Part shown: in pieces, positions 9,116-20,991 of the stretch
How positions within the stretch are numbered: the stretch's first letter is position 1
How the letters are laid out: each line of letters starts with the position of its first letter
Assembly: GCA_013407085.1 (NCBI GenBank)
Contig: JACCGJ010025938.1
Location: forward strand, 1-64,000
Source: Atriophallophorus winterbourni
Taxonomy: Eukaryota; Platyhelminthes; Trematoda; Plagiorchiida; Microphallidae
Reading direction: 5' to 3'
DNA: 64,000 nt
Made by a program: the position numbers and the translations under genes
Notes under the pieces: generated by a model
What the model was told of the DNA's origin: nothing
Databases searched by the model: none
The model's input: the letters and a program-made list of their open reading frames with translations, nothing else

Positions 9116-9640
9116 GAGGGGGTAAATAGTTTATGCATAACGGAAATGAAAAGGTTTACCACATACACCTATGTGACACCGAGTGGGGGGGTGATATTTT
9201 TGGATAGCACTTCCTTAATAGTAACTCGGGTGCCTCAATCTAACAGGTAGTCGCACAAACATGAGAGGATTGGTTCATATGTTCCTAAAAGTAAGAGTTT
9301 TCGACGAAATAAGTGTTGGTTCACTCTGCTAAAAGCTTTAGCAATTTCTAAGTAACCGACATGAATGCAAAAACTGCTATTCAAATTTATCGTCCACTCG
9401 TCTAACGCCAGGTGTCGATTTGTCAGTCAACAGAGATGAGATCGAAATCCATGCCTTGCTGGCGAAAACAAATTACGCAATTGAAATTGTGCAACCATTA
9501 TTTCCCGGTGTATACGTTGCATGACCTTAACATAAACAAGTAATCCTGTGACGGAAGGATAATTTGCGTCGTCAGAGCGGAAGAATCCTTCGAAGAAATG
9601 AGACAACTTCTCGATCATTAACTTCGAATCGTCTTTGAAT
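9116..9640 (-). mobile_element. LINE-F RT fragment, unit 2
   Basis: Near-identical to 321-830. It encodes the 63-codon RT piece at 9,427-9,618 and the motif-A region, broken by the same stop after HGFRSHLC. Its upstream neighbour on the element is the HHR246 array at 8,006-9,115. Confidence 0.75.
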
Positions 9641-11121
9641 CAGGGCGCATTAAATATAGAAGAAAAACAAACAAATACTGCATCACACACTTGCATGTTT
9701 TCTACCAGGGTAGATGCAAACATATGTAACATCTATCATACACAGAATGATTTCCAATAAATAATTAGAACCCGATAATGCCATGTTCATTACTGAAATT
9801 ATTTCTAGTAGCACTATTCTAAAAATATCGATTTCGAAACAATATTAATTATCAGTAATATATTTGGTGGTTTTGGTACATTATAGTGCGTTTCACAGCT
9901 CAGAGTAACACTGAGTTTATTCTTCATCTTCATAGGCACTTATTTGGGTTCATTAGTTTTTGTCTGCATTTTTCGTGTCCAGTAAACACTTTCCACTTAC
10001 AAGTTTTGGATCGGTCATGGTAGATGGACAAATATTCTAATCTCAAATATGTTTCCTTGTTTACTCCGATAGACACGCTAGCTACAGGTTACAAATGCTA
10101 TATAGAAGATTAGGAGATTAGGATAATAACAAATATGTACCACGGTAAAATCTGAATGTGATATGTTTTTGGTATTGTTTATGTTGGCCATCTTGGTCAA
10201 TGCCGACCAAGGATTTACATCAAATGCGCATGATTGATTCAAGCTCCGCAGTATCTGAAAGATCTAAAATATCCGGTTTGAGAGCACACATCTCTCCTAG
10301 ACCGCTCACAACGATACGTTGTACTCAGTTTTTCGGTGTCATTTGCAGGTTAACGGAGTGATGTACGATCAGCAGCACCGACCAGTATATGTTCATTCCC
10401 AGCTCAAATAAGACGCCTGATACAGTGCGTCCGATCAAGAGCAATTTCGCTAAAACTATTACGGGTAATTTCGAGAATTTTTGAAATCTGTTTATATTGA
10501 TCTTTGTATCGCAACTGCTTTCTGCCCAGCTGTTAACTTAACGATTTTAATCACCTTAGAGTAGATCATTTGTGATGGCGACGGCATCTGATTTCTTCAC
10601 ATGACTAATTCTCTACATTTCAGTTAAATCACAAGTATACATGCATCTGATTGCTTTTTTAGTGTTTTTAGAGGCTTTGAGTAATCAAGGTTTTCTTAAG
10701 GTGATTTTAGGTGGTTGCTGGATAGCGTGGTTGTTGAGGAATCCATTTCTTTGGAAATATTGATATTCCTCAAATTTCTAGGGTGAACCATGAGAATTGA
10801 GTTCGAATTATTCGCATTCTCAGAGTATTTCGATTTCACGTAAAATAGAGCCAGTTGACTAATATATATGGCTTGTTAGAACTAAATGCATTATCCGCTC
10901 ACACCATTTCGGTAGGATGTAGTTTGTTGCTTTCATCATGCTAACAAAAGTGAAATAAAAATTAAACTAAGAATTTAATTTATTTCGATAAGTTTGAGGT
11001 GCGAACTTTGGTCATGATATTGAGCACGGTGCATGCACTGACCTGCAAACGTTTTTTTCAAAACAATACAGAGCACATACGACGGACATTATCGATTTTG
11101 CACTAGCGAAATAAGTTTTTC
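9641..11121. repeat. Unit spacer and repeat R1 of unit 2
   Basis: Matches 831-2,420 of unit 1. It lacks the 80-bp LINE-D insertion and stops inside R1 after GCGAAATAAGTTTTTCA, where LINE-B begins directly, so the R1 end present in units 1 and 3 is deleted. No gene is visible. Confidence 0.7.
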
Positions 11122-12154
11122 AGAGACTTGAACAAGCTGATCAGTCAGGTAATTTTCTAACCAGGCTAATAGTCTGCCAGTGATACCACAACGTTCCAGC
11201 TTCTGCAAACGAATACTGTGGTTCACACGGTCAAATGCTTTCGACATATTGAGGTAACATACATGGATATCATCCCCAACATCTACTGCTCAAGTCCAGT
11301 CGTCAAGGCTTAGCAGAAGGTTAGTAAGGCTGGAGTATCCCCTTCTAAAACCGTGTTGCGCTCCCGAAAATAGCTTATTTTCCTCAAAGTATTTGCTCAG
11401 TTTGTTTGCCACGATCCTTTCTAGTACCTTGGATACGGCGGACAACAAGGTAACAGGTCTGTAATTTGCGGGTTACGAATGTGCCCCGCCTTTGAAAATC
11501 GGGAAAATTCTACCAGATTTCCATTCAGTCGGTATGACACTTTGCGACAGCGATTCGCAGAATAACTGAGTCAGAGGTTCGCATAGAGATTGTGCACAAT
11601 GCTTGAGTATATTCGGGGTAATTTTATCATAACCAGGGGATTTTCTGGGATTCAACGATAGGAGAGTTCCCAGCACCTTTTCTTTGGTGATGGTTATTGT
11701 GTCTAATGGTATAGGATGCGTTATTTATGGATCCATTTGTATATCCACACTTTCCTTTGGACAAAATACTGTAGCATATTAATTTGCCAGAACATCCGTG
11801 GTGTCAGCTGCATTTGTGGTCATTCAAGAGGGCGTACGCAAGGCCGCAAATCCTGGTTTCACTGAACACTAATTGTTCACAATATGGTAAATAAGTTCGG
11901 GATTCCGTTTCATTTTAGACATTATGTCAGCTTGATACTGTATTTTGTCTCCAGAAATAAGTTTAAAGACCTGGTTTCTTAGTTTTCAAAAGGTCTCCCA
12001 TGTGGCATCGGTGGTTAACCGGCTATGGTTTCTCCAAGCCATATTTCGCTGTTTAATCAATTTTAAGGTGTGACTGTGGATTTTAAATTCGAATGCATTT
12101 CCACACTTTTTTGTACGAATGCTGAGTTTGAGTTGATTTTTAGGTTAAGCTTGG

Positions 12155-12808
12155 TTAAAATGCTCGACCACTGCTATTTACTCCGATGTCTTCAATTTGC
12201 CAATCGTTAATCAAACTTAGGGCGTTTGATAATTTAGATAGGCATACTTTTCTAATGATTTTTGTTGTATAGTTTTTTCGCTCTGCTCGACATAGGTAGT
12301 CGAAATTCAAGACCAAATGGTCGCTTGAACCTAGCGGACAATCGTATGTGATGTTTTCGACAGATCCTTCTTCCCTTGTCAAGATCCGATCGAGCATTGA
12401 AGGCATATCTTTGCCTCTGTATCTCGTATTGCTTTCAACGTGATTATACAAGGGAATTTCGTCAAACAGCTGCGGAAGATGGCAGCAGTGGAGCTCTGCG
12501 AAATTTTGTTCTTTATTCAGCAAGTAAGGCTGATCAAAGTCTCTCATGATCAAGATTCTGGTATGATATCCCGAGGCAATCAAGCGTAGCTTGTCGAGTA
12601 GATTCGTATTATACACTTTCGGGGCTGTTGGTGGACGATAAATTACGCCGATTATGCGATCTTCGCCTGTAGTCGCTGTCAAAAAACACCAAAGCGTGTC
12701 CTGAAGCACCAACTCGGAATCCGTCAGTTCTTTGCACTTGAGTCTTTGATCATAATAGAGTGCCACACCTCCTCCACGTGACGCACGGTCTCGGCGGAGC
12801 ATTGACAT
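12155..12808 (-). pseudogene. LINE-B endonuclease fragment, copy 2
   Basis: A 217-codon frame with GGGVALYY, GVIYRPP, LIMRDFDQP and SSDHLVL, identical or nearly so to copy 1. The nucleotides upstream still encode AITRTW (Arg in place of the catalytic Glu) up to the break near 12,912. It is inactive for the same reasons as copy 1. Confidence 0.85.
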
Positions 12809-12914
12809 ACCGGTAATCTCTAACTCACAATCGTGGATTTCCGGGTTCAGCCAAGTTCGGGTAATGGCAATTAGCTGAGGTCGTTTATTCTCACACCGAA
12901 CGACAAGTTCGGTA

Positions 12915-13103
12915 CATAAAACACTATTTTTTACGAAAAATCGGCAGTGAGTTTTATATTCCGGTGCGCCTTATGTATGAATAGTGTGTCCACACTGTGA
13001 ACATACACTATTCATACATAAGGCGCACCGGAATATAAGGCGCACTGCCGATTTTTCCTAAAAATTAGTGTTTTATGTGCGCCTTATAGTCCGAAAAATA
13101 CGG
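12915..13103. mobile_element. Foldback MITE with TA target site
   Basis: A 189-bp palindromic element with arms of about 76 bp that are more than 90% complementary by eye, around a short centre (CCACACTGTG). It is bounded by TA at 12,913-12,914 and 13,104-13,105. The motifs GGTGCGCCTTATGTATGAA and GCGCCTTATAGTCCG are of the type found at ends of short Tc1/mariner-pogo-related MITEs in many animals; the family assignment is from memory and tentative. It encodes nothing, occurs once in the window, and marks a deletion in LINE-B copy 2. Confidence 0.8.
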
Positions 13104-13430
13104 TAGGTAAGAATTTAGTAGTATGCTTTACTGGTCACGCTCATTTTCTAAGTTAACCCTCAACAGTCTGGGTTATCCTGATGAGGTAAATCACACCGTC
13201 TAGTTTAACGATTCAAGGCTAACGGCACTACAGTTCCAAGTTTCATAATTCCACACAGTTCCTTCCATTTTCCTTCATCGTGCGTTTGACGGTCTTTGAA
13301 GAGAGTGCATTCAGGCTCAGGAACGTCAATACGAATGACACTCAAAGAGTATGCCTCACGATTGGTGGAGATGTTGTTTCGTTTCACCAAAGCATTATCT
13401 GTTTTGGGATGAGTTGGTTGTTTAACGGAC

Positions 13431-15525
13431 AAATAATCTAATCTCAAATATCTTAACTTGTTAACTCCGATAGACACGCTGGCTACAGGTTACAAATGCT
13501 ATATAGAAGATTAGGAGATTAGGATAATAACAAATAAGTACCACGGTAAAATCTAAATGTGATAAGTTTTTGGTATTGTTTATGTTGGCCATCTTGGTCA
13601 ATGCCGACCAAGGATTTACATCAAACGCGCATGATTGATTCAAGCTTCGCAGTATCTGAAAGATCTAAAATATCCGGTTTGAGAGCACACATCCCTCCTA
13701 GAGCGCTCACAACGATAGGTTGTACTCAGTTTTTCGGTGTCAATTGCAGGTTAACGGCGTTGTGTACGATCAGCAGCACCCACCAGTATATGTTCATTGC
13801 CAGCTCAAATAAGATGCCTGATACAGTGCGTCCGATCAAGAGCAATTTCGCTATAACTATTACGGGTAATTTCGAGAATTTTTGAAATCTGTTTACATTG
13901 ATCTTTGTACCGCAACTGCATTCTGCCCAGCTGTTGACTTAACGATTTTAATCACCTTAGAGTAGATCTTTTGTGATGGCGACGGCATCTGATTTCTTCA
14001 CATGACTAATTCTCTACATTTCATGGTTATACTTGTATGCCAACTGTTATATAGGGTTCGTACAACGAACCACGATATTCAAACACAAAATAACAAAGTT
14101 ATTCTTGGTCTCTACATTTCAGTTAAATCACAAGTATACATGCATCTGATTGCTTTTTAGTGTTTTTAGAGGCTTTGAGTAATCAAGGTTTTCTTAAGGT
14201 GACTTTAGGTGGTTGCTGGATAGCGTGGTTGTTGAGGAATCCATTTCTTTGTAAATATTGATATTCCTCAAATTTCTAGGGTGAACCATGAGAATTGAGT
14301 TCGAATTATTAGCATTCTCAGAGTATTTCGATTTCACGTGAAATAGAGCCAGTTGACTAATATATATGGCTTGTTAGAACTAAATGCATTATCCGATCAC
14401 ACCATTTCGGTAGGATGTAGTTTATTGCTTTCATCATGCTCACAAAAGTGAAATAATAATTAAACTAAGAATTAAATTTATTTCGTTAAGTTTGAGGTGC
14501 GAACTTTGGTCATGATATTGAGCACGGTGCATGCACTGACCTGCAAACGTTTTTTTCAAAACAATACAAAGCACACACGACGGACATTATCGATTTTGCA
14601 CTAGCGAAATAAGTTTTTCAGTTTTTCATTGTAGCTCAAATTTAGGATCGTCGAGTAGGTACCGTCTTTTTATTTCACGTGATTTTTCAATAAGAAATCC
14701 GACTTGTTGCATATCGGTCAACTTTCCCAAACTTGGAATAGTGAAGGCAAATATAATGACCGTGATTCGTGTGTAATGTTTAAACAAAAACGGGTTTTAA
14801 ATTTCTTGACTTCTGGAACTTATGCTGCCATATAATTTGTTAATAGAAGGTTGCGACGCACCATAGCCCCAATTGGAACGCATTAGCCACACTTTCAATC
14901 AGCATTTACATGATTATCCACCAATTTAAATTTGGAAAGCCACATTTTGGCCCTCCGAGTAATGATTTTACAGATCGTATACCAAAAATGATTTATTATT
15001 TAATTACGGATTTATTCAAGCACCGGTAAATTGACAGCCAATTAATTCTTTGTCGGCATCAGCAGAACCTGCTTTCGGTTTTTCTCCACCTGCAGAGAAA
15101 TCGAAAACAGCAACTCCGTTGATGTAAAAACCGCAAATAGCGTTAACAATCACTACGTGGACACCAATGAACCCTGCTTGTGAGTTAATTGTTGGTATGG
15201 AAGCAAAGCATAATTGCAATCTCCCAAACTATTTGAAAACAGTAAATACTAACTCATCCTTCTAAATGTTTTCACTAGGATTGAACTAAGTTTGCAGTTT
15301 GAGAACATTTAGCATGATTCAGGCAAATTATTGGTTCAACGTGTCATTCTACTGATAGAATATTTCTAAATAAATTGACCTTTCTCAATTTCAAGATCCT
15401 AACATTACTCAACATTACAGAATTTGAGCAGTTCTATGGTCACTTCTTTTCAATAACGAAATCCGCTTAAAAAGGGACGGTATTTGTGAAACCTACACGT
15501 CGCCATCAATCAGTGAAATGAACAT
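13431..15525. repeat. Repeat R2 of unit 2
   Basis: Same as 5,641-7,500 but retaining the central R core that unit 1 lost (14,365-14,685). It contains the shortened HHR246 insertion at 14,024-14,108 and the 67-codon open frame at 15,016-15,219 (minus). No recognised gene. Confidence 0.7.
14024..14108 (-). repeat. Shortened HHR246 insertion, unit 2
   Basis: Orthologous to the insertion at 6,238-6,400, flanked by the same 13-mer TCTCTACATTTCA (14,011-14,023 and 14,109-14,121) but lacking its distal half. The shared site shows that one insertion event predates duplication of the unit. Confidence 0.8.
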
Positions 15526-16017
15526 TGTGAAGAACCTTCATTAACTTTGTTGCTCTTGGATAGATTTTATAAAAGGAGCAATATCTTTACGCAGTCGAGA
15601 ATCCCAGACCTCTACTTCATGCCTATTGTATCGCAAAAATAGACCTTCATTATCCTTGGTAACGTTACCAGCGATAATCTTCTAAATATTCTTCGGAAGA
15701 TAGTTAACAATATTTTGGCCTCTCGACATAGATACTGGTAGTGAACCGTGTTCTCCAGGTTTCCACCAATCCATACTCCAGGATGTTGTTTACAACGAGC
15801 TTCATGGCAAGTCTGCAGTTCCAAATAGATATGACCAACAAAGATTATTACCAATGTGGCGCATCTTAATGTCGCGTATGTTGAATGTCATATCATTCAT
15901 GGCCGCCCAATTTGACACGTCGTACAAATACTTTTGCTGTTTTTCACAATCATCTACGGAACTGTTAGGCGTCCATATGTGCAGATCACTCGTGAACAGT
16001 ACCATATTAAATGAAAT
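15526..16017 (-). mobile_element. LINE-F RT C-terminal fragment, unit 2/3 junction
   Basis: Copy of 7,501-7,992 with the same VLFTSDLHIW and TLPRIMKVYF stretches on the minus strand. It is broken by stops and directly abuts the 13-bp target repeat and HHR246 array. Confidence 0.8.
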
Positions 16018-16030
16018 GAGGGGGTAAATA

Positions 16031-16623
16031 CCAAGTATTGTGTTGCTCACATCCCCATCCCACACACACCACTACCGGTTACAGGCTGTTTGCGATCGTC
16101 GGGTGGAGACAGTATGATCAGGTTCAGTGAGACTTGAAACAGTGGAAAAGCGGTAAACAAGGTTATATTTGTATGCCACTGTTATATAGGTTTCTTTCAC
16201 AGAACCACGATGTTCAAATACAGAATCACATAGTGATTCCTGGCCTAGCGCTCGTGGCGCATGTGAAAGACCAAAGTATTGTGGTGCTCACATCCCCATC
16301 CCTTACACACCACTACCAGTTTAAGGCTGTGTGCCATCGTCAGGTTGAGACAGTAAGATCAGGTTCAGTGAGACTTGAAACAGTGGAAAAGCGGTAAACA
16401 AAGTTATATTTGTATGTCACTGTTATTTAGGTTCCTTACAAAGAACCATGATGTTCAAATACAGAATCACAAAGTGATTCCTGGCCAAGCGCTCGAGGCG
16501 CATGTAAAAGATCAAAGTATTGTGGTGCTCACATCCCCATCCCTTACACACCAATACCGGTTCCAGGCTGTTTGCCATCGCCAGGTTGAGACAGTAAGAT
16601 CAGGTTCAGTGAGCTTTGAAACA
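16031..16623 (-). repeat. HHR246 array, minus orientation, unit 2/3 junction
   Basis: About 2.4 repeat units between two copies of GAGGGGGTAAATA (16,018-16,030 and 16,624-16,636). Hammerhead-equivalent segments are near 16,060-16,110, 16,310-16,355 and 16,550-16,600, with the same degraded cores as the 8,006-9,115 array. It is the simplest form of the array at this site, lacking the LINE-F duplication. Confidence 0.9.
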
Positions 16624-17150
16624 GAGGGGGTAAATAGTTTATGCATAACGGAAATGAAAAGGTTTACCACATACACCTATGTGACACCGAGTGGGGGGGT
16701 GATATTTTTGGATAGCACTTCCTTGATAGTAACTCGGGTGCCTCAATCTAACAGGTAGTCGCACAAACATGAGAAGATTGGTTCATATGTTCCTAAAAGT
16801 AAGAGTTTTCGACGAAATAAGTGTTGGTTCACTCTGCTAAAAGCTTTAGCAATTTCTAAGTAACCGACATGAATGCAAAAACTGCTATTCAAATTTATCG
16901 TCCACTCGTCTAACGCCAGGTGTCGATTTGTCAGTCAACAGAGATGAGATCGAAATCCATGCCTTGCTGGCGAAAACAAATTACGCAATTGAAATTGTGC
17001 AACCATTATTTCCCGGTGTATACGTTGCATGACCTTAACATAAACAAGTAATCCTGTGACGGAAGGATAATTTGCGTCGTCAGAGCGGAAGAATCCTTCG
17101 AAGAAATGAGACAAATTCTTGATCATTAACTTCGAATCGTCTTTGAATCA
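16624..17150 (-). mobile_element. LINE-F RT fragment, unit 3
   Basis: Third copy of the RT finger-palm piece, with the 63-codon frame at 16,935-17,126. Same stops as the other copies. Confidence 0.75.
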
Positions 17151-19111
17151 GGGCGCATTAAATATAGAAGAAAAACAAACAAATACTGCATCACACACTT
17201 GCATTTTTTCGACCAGGGTAGATGTCAACATATGTAACATCTATCATACACAGAATGATCTCCAATAAATAATTAGAACCCGATAATGCCATGTTCATTA
17301 CTGAAATTATTTCTAGTAGCACTATTCTAAAAATATCGATTTCGAAACAATATTAATTATCAGTAATATATTTGGTGGTTTTGGTACATTATAGTGCGTT
17401 TCACAGCTCAGAGTAACACTGAGTTTATTCTTCATCTTCACTTATTTCGGTTCATTAGTTTTTGTCTGCATTTTTCAATTCCAGTAAACACTTTCAACTT
17501 ACAAGTTTTGGATCGGTCATGGTAGATGGACAAAAACTCTAATCTCAAATATCTTTCCTTGTTAACTCCGATAGACACGCTGGCTACAGGTTACAAATGC
17601 TATATAGAAGATTAGGAGATTAGGATAATAACAAATAAGTACCACGGTAAAATCTAAATGTGATATGTTTTTGGTATTGTTTATGTTGGCCATCTTGGTC
17701 AATGCCGACCAAGGATTTACATCAAACGCGCATGATTGATTCAAGCTCCGCAGTATCTGAAAGATCCAAAATATCCGGTTTGAGAGCACACATCTCTCCT
17801 AGACCGCTCATGACGATACGTTGTACTCAGTTTTTCGGTGTCATTTGCAGGTTAACGGTGTGATGTACGATCAGCAGCACCGACCAGTATATGTTCATTC
17901 CCAGCTCAAATAAGACGCCTGATACAGTGCGTCCGATCAAGAGCACTTTCGCTATAACTATAACGGGTAATTTCGAGAATTTTTGAAATCTGTTTATATT
18001 GATCTTTGTACCGCAACTGCTTTCTGCCCAGCTGTTGACCTAACGATTTTATTTAACACCTTAGAGTAGATCTTTTGTGATGGCGACGGCATCTGATTTC
18101 TTCACATGACTAATTCTCTACATTTCAGTTAAATCACAAGTATACATGCATCTGATTGCTTTTTTAGTGTTTTTAGAGGCTTTGAGTAATCAAGGTTTTC
18201 TTAAGGTGACTTTAGGTGGTTGCTGGATAGCGTGGTTGTTGAGGAATCCATTTCTTTGGAAATATTGATATTCCTCAAATTTCTCGGGTGAACCATGAGA
18301 ATTGAGTTCGAATTATTCGCATTCTCAGAGTATTTCGATTTCACGTAAAATAGAGCCAGTTGACTAAAATATATAGCTTGTTAGAACTAAATGCATTATC
18401 CGATCACACCATTTCGATAGGATGTAGTTTATTGCTTTCATCATGCTCACAAAAGTGAAATAATAATTAAACTAAGAATTAAATTTATTTCGTTAAGTTT
18501 AAGGTGCGAACTTTGGTCATGATATTGAGCACGGTGCATGCACTGACCTGCAAACGTTTTTTTCAAAACAATACAGAGCACACACGACGGACATTATCGA
18601 TTTTGCACTAGCGAAATAAGTTTTCCAGTTTTTCATTGTAGCTCAAATTTGGTAACCTCGATTGGGTACCGTCTTTTTATTGCACGTGATTTTTCAATGA
18701 GAAATCCGACCTGTTGCATATCGGTCAACTTTGCTAAATTTGGAATAGTGAAAGCAAATATAATGACCGTGATTCGTGTGTAATGTTTAAACAAAAACGG
18801 GTTTTAAATTTCTTGACTTCTGGAGAGTTGCGAAAGTTTAAGTAAGCGGACATATGATTTGTTAATAGAAGGTTGCGATGCACCATAGTCCCTTTTGGAA
18901 CCCATTAGCCACACTTTCAATTCAATTCAATCCAAACCAATGTAATGGTCTAAAAGCACATAGCTCACGAAAACCACAGAATAATATGCGAATTACAAAT
19001 AACATAGGTAGTAAAACGGGATTTTTCCTACTGATCAGTTGATGAATCACGTACAAATATATAGAGCAGAAATTGTTTTCAAACGGTTTCATAGGGTAAA
19101 TATGTATAGTT
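17151..19111. repeat. Unit spacer and repeat R1 of unit 3
   Basis: Matches 831-2,777 of unit 1 through ATAACATAGGTA near 19,008. A further 100 bp (19,009-19,111), not kept in units 1 and 2, leads to the RTE-like insertion. No gene seen. Confidence 0.7.
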
Positions 19112-19121
19112 AACTTCGATG

Positions 19122-19718
19122 GTGTACAGCGCGTGCGTACTGAACGCTTTACTGTACGGCAGTGAAACCTGGACCACCCACGCAAGACACGAACGGAAGC
19201 TGAATGCTTTCCATCTACGAAGCATCCGTCGTATCTTGAACATATCGTGGATGGACAGAGTGACTAATGCTGAAGTGCTTTTAAAAGCTGGTCTACAGAG
19301 CATGTTCACTCTATTGCGACAGCGCCGCCTGCGCTGGCTTGGTCATGTCTATAGAATGGAAAATGGTCGTATTCCGAAAGATCTACTCTATGGTGAGTTG
19401 CAACTAGGAAGTCGACCATTGGGCAGACCGCACTTGCGGTACAAAGACGTTTGTAAAAGAGATATGAAAGCTCTTGGCATTGACCCGGCGAGTTGGGAAG
19501 AACTTGCTCTCGACCGCTCACATTGGAGGCACTGTGTAAAGCGTCGTCTGCATGCTGGGGAGGAGCAGATACAGCTCTTGGCAGCTGAACGCAGATCACG
19601 CCGCCGACGTGCAACTAACGCAATACAACCGAGTTCTGACTATCGTTGCCAGCGCTGCGGGAGAGATTGTTCCTCCCGAATCGGACTGTTTAGTCACTCA
19701 AAAAGCTGCAAAACTTGA
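19122..19718 (+). pseudogene. RTE-like RT C-terminal domain with zinc finger
   Basis: An open frame of about 199 codons with no stops; its apparent ATG comes from the target-site duplication. It begins in the RT thumb region (LLYGSETWT), continues through RRLRWLGHVYRMENGRIPK and LGRPHLRYKDVCKRDMKALG, and ends in a C-terminal finger CQRCGRDCSSRIGLFSHSKSC. This combination is typical of the C-terminus of endonuclease/RT proteins of RTE-like elements in invertebrates. The palm domain and endonuclease are absent, so no activity is expected. Confidence 0.85.
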
Positions 19719-19790
19719 ACTTTCACGCGTTTGTGATGTACATCCATGGTCGACATCGACCGAAGGAGGCCAACAACAACAACTTCGATG
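19122..19790 (+). mobile_element. 5'-truncated RTE-like LINE insertion with 10-bp target duplication
   Basis: A 669-bp insertion flanked by perfect direct repeats AACTTCGATG (19,112-19,121 and 19,791-19,800), ending in a CAA trinucleotide tail. It carries only the 3' end of the element. This is a clean target-primed insertion, and the open frame and exact duplication suggest it is young. Confidence 0.93.
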
Positions 19791-19800
19791 CATGAGTTCA

Positions 19801-20433
19801 AAGCTTTTTGATTTAGAATATGTTGTGTCAATGTTTGGATTGGTCAATCAGCATTTACATGATTATCCACACATTTAAATTTGGAAGGTCATATTTTGGC
19901 CCACTGTGTAATTTTTATCGATATTATACCAGAAATGATTCATTCTGTCATTACGGATTTATTCAAGCAACGGTAAATTGACACCCAATTCATTCTTTGT
20001 CGGCATCAGCAGAAGCTGCTTTCGGTTTTTTCTCCACCTGCAGAAAAATCGAAAACACCAACTCCGTTGATGTAAAAAACCGCAAATAGCGTTAACAATC
20101 ACTACATGGACACCAATGAACCCTGCTTGTGTGTTGAATTTTGGTATGAAAGCAAAGAATAATTGCAATCTCCCAAACTATTGGAAAACAGTAAATACTA
20201 ACTCACTATTCTTATCGTTTTCACTAAGTTTGAACTAAGTTTGCAGTTTAAGAACGTTTAGCATGATATAGGTAAATTATTGGTTTAACGTGTTCTTCTG
20301 CTGATAGAATGTTACTAAATTAATCGCCCTCCCTTAACGTCAAGATCTTAACATCACTCAACATTACAGAATTTGAGCAGTTCCATGGTCACTTCATTTC
20401 AATAAGAAAATCCGCTTAAAAAAGGGACGGTAT
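19801..20433. repeat. R2 distal part, diverged copy
   Basis: From AATCAGCATTTACATG onwards it matches 6,875-7,480 of unit 1 with more differences than the unit 2 copy. It includes a frameshifted version of the 67-codon frame (19,959-20,168, minus). No gene. Confidence 0.6.
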
Positions 20434-20935
20434 TTCAGAAGGTTCCAAGGTTGACAAAGCCGGGGCGGTTTTGGGGATAAGCTCTCAATTCCAGGAATGC
20501 TCCAATGGCACGCGTCTCATATAGCTTCTGACAACGGTGTCTAGCTCCTGGCATGCACGCGTGGTCCTGTGTGACCCGGCGGAACTGCTTCGACTGAAAG
20601 GAGAAAGGGCGAAGGCGGCTGACTGGGGTCTTGAAGCCAGCATGCATCGGGCAGTGGGAGCTCGTAATTCCATGGAGGCGGTCCACCTAGTGGAAGTAAA
20701 ACCCTTATCTTAGAGCTCCACTGCCTTGTGGCTACATAATCATGGAAAAGGCTTCAGGAGTCAACCTCGAGTAAACAACCGGAGTCGGGGTCCCATTAAG
20801 CAGTCCGAAGTTTTATTCAACTTCGCCCTGCCAACTCCTGCGACGACATCGTTGTCCAAACGTATCAGCCTAGCTTTTTCTTTGGTTCCGGCGATGTCGT
20901 GAAGCGGGGTTGCTCACTGAGCAGTTCAAGAATCA
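20434..20935. other. GC-rich unclassified segment
   Basis: About 500 bp clearly richer in G and C than its surroundings, found once here. It separates an R2 piece from the 3' end of LINE-B copy 3. I find no terminal repeats or convincing protein. Its sharp edges suggest another element (possibly a SINE or the 5' region of a LINE). Confidence 0.45.
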
Positions 20936-20991
20936 ATTAAAAATCCAAAGGGCAGAAATTGTTTTCGATTGGTGGGATAACAAATGCATAT

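Larger units (their letters stand above)
11122..13430 (-). mobile_element. LINE-B copy 2, interrupted by deletion and MITE
   Basis: Same minus-strand order as copy 1: linker and RT (11,122-12,060), EN (12,155-12,905), ORF1 (13,106-13,430, open at 13,205-13,477). The segment equivalent to 4,562-5,317 of copy 1 (EN start and ORF1 end) is missing and replaced by the foldback element at 12,915-13,103. It is otherwise very close to copy 1 and shares its inactivating changes. Confidence 0.9.

Noticed and set aside
8108..9250. Plus-strand open frames starting MKQWKSGKQ (also at 16,134 and 16,375)
   Set aside because: They recur because the 246-bp repeat recurs; they cross the hammerhead segment and lack any domain.
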